A stretch of DNA of 19,601 nucleotides. It comes from Deltaproteobacteria bacterium. GTDB taxonomy: Bacteria; Desulfobacterota; Desulfuromonadia; Geobacterales; Pseudopelobacteraceae. The translations under genes and the position numbers were made by a program. Positions 1 through 7,454 of this stretch are shown here, in pieces. Within the stretch, counting starts at the first letter, position 1, and every line of letters begins with the position of its first letter. The notes beneath the pieces are model-generated. The model searched no databases and was not told the DNA's origin. It was given only the letters and a program-made list of their open reading frames with translations. The stretch lies in assembly GCA_030654645.1 (NCBI GenBank), contig JAURXC010000253.1, positions 1-19,601 of the forward strand, read 5' to 3'.

Positions 1-1694
1 CCGATCGGCATCCAGGTACCACCGGAATAGGTGTCTGTAGCCACGTCATAAGTGCCACCATAATTTCGGCAGCGCTCGAAAATACTTTTTTCGGACAACG
101 TCCCAACGCCGTTCTTGCAGACCTCGGCCTGAACAGTGAAGTCGGTGCGGTTGGTTGTTGCACTGGAGCCGTCCTCAAATGTGTCATCACATACAGATCG
201 CTCCTTCAAGGACCATTCCCATATTCGATGTGTTGAATTTGTGATCATCCTTAGCAGTGTCGTCTGAGATGCTGCTGCACTGGAAGGGGCCCCAGAAGAC
301 AGTGTTGTGTTACAGAACAGGTGGTAGCCCTGCCCGGTTAGTGCCGTTGTGGCCGATGGCATCCCGGTGTCGCGGAAAATATCGTTCTTTAGGGAACATG
401 TATTGTCGTTGGCACCGGAAGTGACGACTTGCGGGGCGTTGACATTAACAGTGCTTGATTGACCAAATATTTTCCATCCAGTACTTACAGGCGTCTTGTA
501 CCAAAGCTTGACACCATCCTGACCTCCACCTTCAGTATGGCGAACAATTACCCGGTATTTGGTACCATGGGCGAGTGTCCAAGTTTTGTAATGGGATTGA
601 CCGCCACTTGCGCCGTGTCCTCCATACCATCCCAATTGATATGAGTTATCTGTAGCCTGCAGAATGGATCCATCCGATGTTTTTCTGATTTCAAGTTCCA
701 CTCCATCGTCACCATCAATGGCAAAGAGCCAGTTTCCACCTTGATTTTTATCAGCACAGTTATTATTGCACTTATTGCCTGTTGAAAATTCAGCCACTAC
801 TATCTGAGCGTAATTGTCGCCATGATCATTAGCAGGATTCAGGATTGTGTCGTTGAAATCATCCACGAAAGTAGGTGTGAATCCCGTATAGAATTGGGTG
901 GTGTCAAAGCCTTGCAACAAAGTGGCGTGATCCGTATCATTGGTGCCGTTGGTATTAGGATAGCGTACGACCATCATCTTATGGTAACCAGGCTGGGAAC
1001 TACTGGTGGCATAAACTGGAGCTGTGGTACAGGGCGTACCAGCTGTTGGTGCAGCAATGCCGAGTAGGTTCACTGATTTGTCCTGGCAGGTGTACCCGCT
1101 GTCGCAGTCAGCGTCGGCTATACACATCTGCTTGTAGGTAGAACCGCTTCCACAGAGCTTGCCGGTATACTCCTTGCCCCAACTGTGGGCATCCTGGGGA
1201 ATGAATGCACGATTGAGCAGTACCCTTGGACTTTCCTGGGAGCGTTGGCCACCGTACATGACCTTCCTGATGACATCCATACGGGACATGGTGAGCCAGT
1301 TCAGGATGTTGCCTCCCCATTGCCCACTGCCACAAAAACGGTCGGTATTGGTTGTTGCAGGCGTGAAATAGTCGTTACTGCCGGAACCGCCTGTATGGGT
1401 GTAGCACTTGTAGGGATTGAAATAACCGTAGTATTCGATGGAGTGGTCGTACATATTGTCAATGCGGCCGTCGCTATTCAGATCCACGCCATCATTATAG
1501 GCCTGATAGTACAGCTTGTGATCCCTGCTGACGTCGAACATGACCATTGGAGGGACTGCCTGGGCGACAAAGGGTGGCATGATGCAGTAATCATTCATGG
1601 TTGCTGCCGGCAAAACCGTGGGAGAGAGCAGGCAAAGCAGGAGAACTGTAATATTGCTTATACGCTGTCTGGCCGGTACTATTTTCACGTTCAT
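1..1694 (-). CDS. pilY1: PilY1-like type IV pilus tip/biogenesis protein, N-terminal part (cut by window edge)
   Basis: An open frame runs without a stop from the ATG at 1694 to the left edge, giving 564 residues of an incomplete protein. Residues 1-31 form a signal peptide ending near PAA. The next segment has VPPMVMFDVSRDHKLYY (48-63) followed by an EF-hand-like acidic loop DLNSDGRID (71-79), then GGNILNWLTMSRMDVIRKVM (127-146), which I recognise as characteristic of PilY1-family proteins. Residues about 290-411 look like a PA14/lectin-like beta insert (WLFAIDGDDGVELEI, GWYGGH, KYRVIVRH, GVKLWYK). There are at least 15 cysteines. PilY1 proteins act at the pilus tip and outer surface in pilus extension, adhesion and, in some species, calcium-dependent control; the C-terminal propeller would lie outside the window. 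The start is supported by GAGGTG six bases upstream and lies 5 bases after the preceding gene. Family assignment is fairly sure; ligand and exact role are unknown. Confidence 0.82.
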   Translation of the reverse strand, partial: MNVKIVPARQRISNITVLLLCLLSPTVLPAATMNDYCIMPPFVAQAVPPMVMFDVSRDHKLYYQAYNDGVDLNSDGRIDNMYDHSIEYYGYFNPYKCYTHTGGSGSNDYFTPATTNTDRFCGSGQWGGNILNWLTMSRMDVIRKVMYGGQRSQESPRVLLNRAFIPQDAHSWGKEYTGKLCGSGSTYKQMCIADADCDSGYTCQDKSVNLLGIAAPTAGTPCTTAPVYATSSSQPGYHKMMVVRYPNTNGTNDTDHATLLQGFDTTQFYTGFTPTFVDDFNDTILNPANDHGDNYAQIVVAEFSTGNKCNNNCADKNQGGNWLFAIDGDDGVELEIRKTSDGSILQATDNSYQLGWYGGHGASGGQSHYKTWTLAHGTKYRVIVRHTEGGGQDGVKLWYKTPVSTGWKIFGQSSTVNVNAPQVVTSGANDNTCSLKNDIFRDTGMPSATTALTGQGYHLFCNTTLSSGAPSSAAASQTTLLRMITNSTHRIWEWSLKERSVCDDTFEDGSSATTNRTDFTVQAEVCKNGVGTLSEKSIFERCRNYGGTYDVATDTYSGGTWMPI

Positions 1695-1699
1695 GGCAC

Positions 1700-2008
1700 T
1701 CACCTCAGCACTTCGACTTCAAGAATGTTGTATCCCGTCACTTTGAGAAAGATTTTTTCTCCCACCCTCAGATCCGAAAAACGACCTTTGTGTTCATAAT
1801 AGGCACCTTTGGCATCCTTGATTTTAAGAATGACCTTCGCTTTCGGTAATATTTTGTAAACCTTTCCGGCCATTACAATCTCTCTATCCGAAATTGAAGC
1901 CATTATCCCTGTGTCGTATCTGTGAGAAGTGGCCCAGACGTTGATGCTTCCAGCAAGTAACAGCTGCAGTATGACTATTGTGACTCCATGCCTGATAATA
2001 GTACGCAT
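1700..2008 (-). CDS. Small secreted protein of unknown function upstream of pilY1
   Basis: This 102-residue protein has a hydrophobic N-terminus (IIRHGVTIVILQLLLAGSINVWA) that looks like a signal peptide cleaved near residue 26. It is followed by a roughly 75-residue domain of alternating hydrophobic residues (IVMAGKVYKILPKAKVILKI, EKIFLKVTGYNILEVEVL), suggesting a small all-beta or OB-like fold. I do not recognise a named family. It has no cysteine and no transmembrane segment after the signal. The ATG has GGGAG seven bases upstream. It sits 57 bases after the DsbC-like gene and only 5 bases before pilY1, so it is very probably co-translated with pilY1 and may act as a periplasmic partner for it; that role is inferred from position only. 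Confidence 0.7.
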   Translation of the reverse strand: MRTIIRHGVTIVILQLLLAGSINVWATSHRYDTGIMASISDREIVMAGKVYKILPKAKVILKIKDAKGAYYEHKGRFSDLRVGEKIFLKVTGYNILEVEVLR

Positions 2009-2065
2009 AAATTGACTCCCTATGTTTCCGCCATCCCAAATCGATTTAAAAAAACAGAATTGTCA

Positions 2066-2827
2066 TTACTTCGCGTCGATCATTTTCTTCAATGCCGCGG
2101 CACTGCGAAAACCGACTTCAATATTTCCATTTGGCAGCAAAAAAGCAGGTGTTCCTTTTATTCCCAATGATTTTGCCAATCCAATGATATCGTCAACCGC
2201 AGCCTTGCTGAGAGGATCCTTGGGAGTTGGGACTTCCTCACCGGCAAAGGCTTTATCCAACATCTCCACACTGTTTGATTCAAGGATGGCCCGGGATTTA
2301 TCATAGGCCCCTGGATGGGTTTCCACTGGGTACGGCTTGATATATACGGCAATGTCATTATCGGCTACAAGCTGTCGCAGTTCATCGTGCATTTGCCGGC
2401 AAAAAGGACAATCCGGATCGGAGAAAACAAAGAGCTGTTTGGATGCATTGGAGTTACCCAGTATAACAGAATTCAACCGCAACAGTTTGGATACGTCCTG
2501 ACGAGGCGGCTTAGACGTCTGACCCGCCTTTAAATCGTCTATTTTTACCATAACACCCTGCATCAGATATTTTTTGCCGTAATCAATAAAAATAAGTCCC
2601 TCTTTGCCGTCTCGTTCGGCCCTCACTTCAAAAAGGCCATTAACAGGTGAGAGGACAACTGACTTGACTGTTACATTAAGCGCACTTGTAAGTTCACCGG
2701 CTTCTTTTATGCTGAGAGTATGGCACGAACTACAATCTCCACTAAAATTCTCTTTTGCCATCGAAACGACCGGCAACAGAACTACGCAAACAAAAACAAT
2801 CAAGGGGAATATAATCATGTGACGCAT
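2066..2827 (-). CDS. DsbC-like periplasmic thiol-disulfide protein with N-terminal CxxCH motif (copy 1)
   Basis: This 253-residue exported protein starts with a signal peptide (about 1-24). Then comes CSSCH at 32-36, a c-type heme attachment pattern. Next is a region resembling the DsbC N-terminal dimerisation domain (VLSPVNGLFEV..GLIFIDYGKKYLMQG, about 58-91), and a thioredoxin-like catalytic domain with CPFC at 140-143 and a cis-proline loop GTP at 225-227. DsbC proteins isomerise wrong disulfides in the periplasm; classical DsbC has CGYC, so CPFC is a variant. The gene is the second of a tandem pair, 6 bases after its paralogue, and precedes the small protein and pilY1. The likely job is folding or redox control of the cysteine-rich PilY1-like protein. 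Whether CSSCH binds heme or only provides a second thiol pair cannot be told from sequence. The start could also be the ATG three codons further in. Confidence 0.8.
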   Translation of the reverse strand: MRHMIIFPLIVFVCVVLLPVVSMAKENFSGDCSSCHTLSIKEAGELTSALNVTVKSVVLSPVNGLFEVRAERDGKEGLIFIDYGKKYLMQGVMVKIDDLKAGQTSKPPRQDVSKLLRLNSVILGNSNASKQLFVFSDPDCPFCRQMHDELRQLVADNDIAVYIKPYPVETHPGAYDKSRAILESNSVEMLDKAFAGEEVPTPKDPLSKAAVDDIIGLAKSLGIKGTPAFLLPNGNIEVGFRSAAALKKMIDAK

Positions 2828-2833
2828 CTCTTG

Positions 2834-3619
2834 TTACTTCCCTTCCAACATCTTTTTCAACGTTTCCGCATCGCGCATCCCCACTTCAACCTTGCCGTTG
2901 GGCATGACCATGGTCGGAGTTCCCGAGATACCGTTGGCGTTGGCAAACTTGATGTTTTCATCAATAGCCTTCTTGCTGTTCTCCTTGGTCGGCTTGGGAA
3001 TTTCCTTACCTTCGAAGGCCTTGTCCAGCAGATCATGGCTCATCGACTCTAAGACCGAACGTGATTTGTCATATGCACCCGGATGCATCGGCAGAGGATA
3101 CAGCATCACGTGGATGGCAACATCCGGAGCAATTTTTGCCAGTTTTTTCAGCTCCACATGACCTTTCCGGCAGTAAGGGCAATCCGGATCCGTAAAAACA
3201 TACAGCTTTTTAGATCCTTTGGGATTTCCCATTATGACAGCGTTTTTTACAGGAATGGATTTCACATCCACAAAGGTCGGTTGCTTCTGCTGCGGGAGTT
3301 CCTGCTTGTGTGCGGAAACAGCTTCCAATTTTGCAAGATTCACCATCATGCCCTGGATCAGGTGCTTTTTGCCGTAATCAATGAATATCACGGCTTTCTG
3401 GTTATCTTTCTGGACCAGTAGTTCAAACAACCCGCGCGAAGGGGAATCCTTGACCGACAGAACCGTTGCCCCGGTTGGCTTCATCAACTCCGCAGCTTCC
3501 TTGCTGGAAAGGGTATGGCATTTTTTACAGTCGGTACCGCAATTTTCCTTGGACATGCCGAATGACGGAGTGGTGATAAACACTGACAAGGAAACTGCAA
3601 CAAGAAGTACTTTCAGCAT
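2834..3619 (-). CDS. DsbC-like periplasmic thiol-disulfide protein with N-terminal CxxCH motif (copy 2, first in operon)
   Basis: This 261-residue paralogue of the next gene has the same layout. It has a signal peptide (about 1-21, ending PSFGM), CKKCH at 31-35 with an extra Cys at 27, a DsbC-type N-terminal domain (VLSVKDSPSRGLFEL..VIFIDYGKKHLIQGMMV, about 53-93), a Lys/Gln/Pro linker (104-115) and a thioredoxin-fold domain with CPYC at 147-150 and cis-Pro loop GTP at 233-235. The shared HPGAYDKSR segment (179-187 here) marks the two genes as a duplication. It is expected to act as a disulfide isomerase or reductase in the periplasm; CPYC is the glutaredoxin-like active-site dipeptide rather than DsbC's GY. 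The ATG is preceded by AAAGGA at six bases. It is the first gene after a sigma-54-like promoter, 172 bases downstream of an NtrC-type activator gene. Heme binding at CKKCH is possible but unproven. Confidence 0.82.
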   Translation of the reverse strand: MLKVLLVAVSLSVFITTPSFGMSKENCGTDCKKCHTLSSKEAAELMKPTGATVLSVKDSPSRGLFELLVQKDNQKAVIFIDYGKKHLIQGMMVNLAKLEAVSAHKQELPQQKQPTFVDVKSIPVKNAVIMGNPKGSKKLYVFTDPDCPYCRKGHVELKKLAKIAPDVAIHVMLYPLPMHPGAYDKSRSVLESMSHDLLDKAFEGKEIPKPTKENSKKAIDENIKFANANGISGTPTMVMPNGKVEVGMRDAETLKKMLEGK

Positions 3620-3654
3620 TGTAAATCCTTTCGGTTTTTAATTTCGGACAATTA

Positions 3655-3676
3655 TAAAGCAAGAATAATGCCGGCA
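3655..3676 (-). promoter_or_regulatory. Sigma-54-type -24/-12 promoter of the DsbC-like/pilY1 unit, overlapping a sigma-70 -10
   Basis: On the minus strand CCGGCATTATTCTTGCT places GG (-24, 3672-3671) exactly ten bases before GC (-12, 3660-3659), with the favoured GGCA and TTGCT contexts. This fits the TGGCAC-N5-TTGC pattern except for three non-core positions. A start about 12 bases further on would give a leader near 30 bases ahead of the ATG at 3619. A perfect TATAAT (3658-3653) overlaps it, but its best -35 match (TTGCCG) is only 15 bases away. Either holoenzyme could therefore use the site; the sigma-54 reading is favoured by the neighbouring sigma-54 activator gene. Confidence 0.6.
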
Positions 3677-3791
3677 ACAGCCAACTCATAAACAGCTGAT
3701 ATAACAACGCTTATTTTCAAGCACGACCATAACTATGCATTTATTTCATACCATCACGAACCCGTCCCTCCGGGAGCTATGCAAATTTTGC

Positions 3792-5156
<1,365 letters not shown>

Positions 5157-5161
5157 GGGCA

Positions 5162-5169
5162 CTCCTTTT
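5162..5169 (-). promoter_or_regulatory. Ribosome binding site that decides the response-regulator start
   Basis: On the minus strand AAAAGGAG lies five bases before GTG 5156. It directly abuts the alternative GTG at 5162, which would leave no spacing, so initiation at 5156 is favoured. Confidence 0.6.
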
Positions 5170-5182
5170 ATCAGACATGCCG

Positions 5183-6661
5183 CTAACCGGACACTGTCGG
5201 CAACCAGACCGTAAAGCAGGTTCCTGTACCCGGCTTGCTTTTTACGGTAATGCGGCCATCAAAGCCTTCAATGATCCGCGCAGCGATAGCCAGACCAAGC
5301 CCGGTACCCTTGCCGGGCGGTTTGGTCGTAAAGAACGGGTCGAAAATATATTTCAGATCGTCATCCTCAATCCCCGACCCATTATCAATAACGTCAATAC
5401 GCATAAAACGGTTCTCGATCCGTGACTTGAGAACAATGGCGCCATTTTCCGCCAGCGCATCGCGACTGTTTATCAAAAGGTTGATCAGTACCTGCTGCAG
5501 TTGGTGTGGGTCCGCTTTCACCAGTGGCAAACGTTCATCCATTGCAACAGAGACTGTAAAATGTTTGAAAACCCCCTGTTGTGACAGCAGCTCCAGCGTA
5601 GCAGTGGCAACCTGCCTGACATCGGCGGTTTCCTGGCATGAAACACGCGGGCGGGAATAGTCTAGCAAACCGCGTACGATCCGGTCGATTCGGGCGCAGT
5701 CGGTCGAAATCCGCCGGGCGTAGTCCTGGATGGCCGGATTGTCCGGTTGTTCGACCGCGGCAAGGTCGGCATATCCCATGATCGATGCCAGGGGAGTTCC
5801 GATTTCATGGGCCATTCCAGCCGCCAGAAGTCCGATCGACGCCATCTTTTCAGTGCGAATGGCCTCTTCACGGGCCTGGTGAAGATCATTGTTGACACGC
5901 TCCAGGGCGGCCACATGTTCTGAAACCTGCTGATCTTTGTTTTGCAATGCCATTGACATCTCGTTGAATGATTCGGCAAGACGGGCAAGCTCGGAACTGC
6001 CCGATACTCGCAAGCTCTGTCCATATTGCCCCCCGGTGATCTTTCCGGTGGCAGACAGCAATCTGTTGATCGGATTAACAACTATCCGGGACAGTATAAA
6101 TGAGCCGAGCCCCATCAACATGATAAAATCAAGCACGAAATATGCTGCAAAAAGCTGCCTGGTCCTGTCCAGACGGGCGTTTTCCGCACTTAGTGAAAGC
6201 AGCAGGCCGGCCTTGGCGACCGGAACGCCGTTTCGCGTCACGTTGATGACATTTGCAATGCCGCTGCCATCAGCAAGAATGCCGCCACCATCCGATGACA
6301 CGTGAATGCCGTTGAACGGCAAATACACATCACTGCCGTCGCGGCCGGCGGTGAAGATCGCCTTGCCGTTTCTATCCAATAAAGTTAAACGCGTGAAAGC
6401 AGCATCGTCGGAGAGTTTCTGAACGTATATCGATGCGGAAGAATCGGGAGGAATGATCCCCTCGGGAAAGACCGGAAGGTTATCGGGTAGTTGACTGACA
6501 AAAGTCGCCAGGAGAGTACGGGCATGTTCGCCCTTTTGAGCATACAGATCGTTTGCCGCGGTTTTAAAGGCCAGAAAACTGAACAGCAGCCAAGTCATTA
6601 CCAGCAGGAAGCCCAGGAAGGCCATGATCGAGACAGTCAGGCTGGGGCGGTAGCGGGCCAT
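5183..6661 (-). CDS. Two-TM sensor histidine kinase (AtoS/ZraS-like) paired with the NtrC-type regulator
   Basis: This 492-residue inner-membrane kinase has TM1 at about 11-32, a periplasmic sensor region of about 135 residues (33-168) and TM2 at about 169-194. A HAMP linker (195-247) and a short coiled coil (about 242-272) follow. The HisKA domain has phospho-acceptor His285 in AAGMAHEIGTPLASI. The ATPase domain has N-box Asn398 (LLINSRDAL), DNGSGI (426-431), FDPFFTTK (440-447) and GKGTGLGLA (450-458). It should phosphorylate the response regulator encoded 26 bases downstream. The ATG at 6661 lies 4 bases after the pilD stop with AAAGG upstream; an in-frame extension to 6763 would overlap pilD and adds no conserved sequence. 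PilS proteins usually carry six TM segments and a PAS domain, so this is a different sensor type despite its pilus neighbourhood. The signal is unknown. Confidence 0.88.
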   Translation of the reverse strand: MARYRPSLTVSIMAFLGFLLVMTWLLFSFLAFKTAANDLYAQKGEHARTLLATFVSQLPDNLPVFPEGIIPPDSSASIYVQKLSDDAAFTRLTLLDRNGKAIFTAGRDGSDVYLPFNGIHVSSDGGGILADGSGIANVINVTRNGVPVAKAGLLLSLSAENARLDRTRQLFAAYFVLDFIMLMGLGSFILSRIVVNPINRLLSATGKITGGQYGQSLRVSGSSELARLAESFNEMSMALQNKDQQVSEHVAALERVNNDLHQAREEAIRTEKMASIGLLAAGMAHEIGTPLASIMGYADLAAVEQPDNPAIQDYARRISTDCARIDRIVRGLLDYSRPRVSCQETADVRQVATATLELLSQQGVFKHFTVSVAMDERLPLVKADPHQLQQVLINLLINSRDALAENGAIVLKSRIENRFMRIDVIDNGSGIEDDDLKYIFDPFFTTKPPGKGTGLGLAIAARIIEGFDGRITVKSKPGTGTCFTVWLPTVSG

Positions 6662-6665
6662 ATCG

Positions 6666-7454
6666 TTAGCCTTTATTGAAGCCGCCAAGATTGAGATACC
6701 ACTCGATGAGCGGTCGTCCATAGAAGATGTAGAGTACCGCTCCGAAAGCCAGATACGGACCAAACGGAATCGCCAACTTGGAATCCTTTTTCTGCAGCAG
6801 CATTATCGATACGCCGACAACCGACCCGACCAGAGAACTGGCCAGGATTATGAACGGAATTGACTTCCACCCCAGAAAGGCGCCCATCATGGCCAGAAGT
6901 TTGATATCCCCGCCCCCCATCCCCTCTTTGCCGGTCAGCCACTGATAGCCGTAGGCAACAAACAGAAGGCTGCCGCCACCCAACAGGATACCCAGCAGGG
7001 AATTCAGCCAGTTATGCCCCTGCAGGAAAAACGACATCACAAATCCAATGATTATTCCTGGAAGAGATATTTCGTCCGGAATAATCTGGTGCTCGATATC
7101 GATGAACGTAATCACCACCAATGCGGAGCAGAACACAAACAGCACCGCAAAGGCAAGTGTCGGGCCGAAACGCAGGAACAGCAGCAAGGAGATGATCCCG
7201 TTAAGCAGCTCTACCAGCGGGTATTGCAGTGAAATCCGGGCTCCGCATCCACGGCATCTCCCTCGCAAAAACAGATAGCTGATTACGGGAATATTGTCGT
7301 ACCAGCGGATCTGATAATTGCAGTGCGGGCAATGCGACGGGGGCGAAACAATCGATTCATCCTTCGGCATGCGACAGATGCAGACGTTCAGAAATGATCC
7401 GACAACCATGCCGAAAACAAATGAAAACAGGGCATAAACTGTGTGAGGAGACAT
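6666..7454 (-). CDS. pilD: Type IV prepilin peptidase / N-methyltransferase
   Basis: This 262-residue polytopic inner-membrane enzyme removes the leader of type IV prepilins and type II secretion pseudopilins and methylates the new N-terminus. The cytoplasmic methylase loop has the zinc-type CPHC (42-45) and CRGC (67-70). The catalytic aspartates are Asp119 in FIDIEHQIIPD and Asp183 in GGGDIKL. The N-terminal GSFLNVCICRMP motif (19-30) is typical, and about seven or eight hydrophobic segments follow. The ATG at 7454 overlaps the ptsI stop as TGATG; an upstream in-frame start would read through ptsI and adds no family sequence. Close packing with ptsI before it and the sensor kinase after it suggests co-transcription. 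Length and motifs are those of a full, active enzyme. Confidence 0.93.
   Translation of the reverse strand: MSPHTVYALFSFVFGMVVGSFLNVCICRMPKDESIVSPPSHCPHCNYQIRWYDNIPVISYLFLRGRCRGCGARISLQYPLVELLNGIISLLLFLRFGPTLAFAVLFVFCSALVVITFIDIEHQIIPDEISLPGIIIGFVMSFFLQGHNWLNSLLGILLGGGSLLFVAYGYQWLTGKEGMGGGDIKLLAMMGAFLGWKSIPFIILASSLVGSVVGVSIMLLQKKDSKLAIPFGPYLAFGAVLYIFYGRPLIEWYLNLGGFNKG

Noticed and set aside
822..1067. Several plus-strand open frames across 459-1799, including one of 204 codons
   Set aside because: They lie opposite a continuous minus-strand PilY1-like frame with signal peptide and family motifs; their translations show no domain character.
2047..2054. Run of eight A (T on the minus strand) after the second DsbC-like gene as a terminator
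   Set aside because: No stem precedes the T-run on the minus strand.
3765..3778. Possible terminator after the response regulator (TCCC-TCC-GGGA)
   Set aside because: The stem is only 4 bp and no T-run follows on the minus strand.
5183..6661. Naming the kinase/regulator pair pilS/pilR
   Set aside because: The kinase has two TM segments with a periplasmic sensor and HAMP, not the six-TM plus PAS layout of PilS, and no pilA or pilB/C genes adjoin; regulation of pili remains only plausible.
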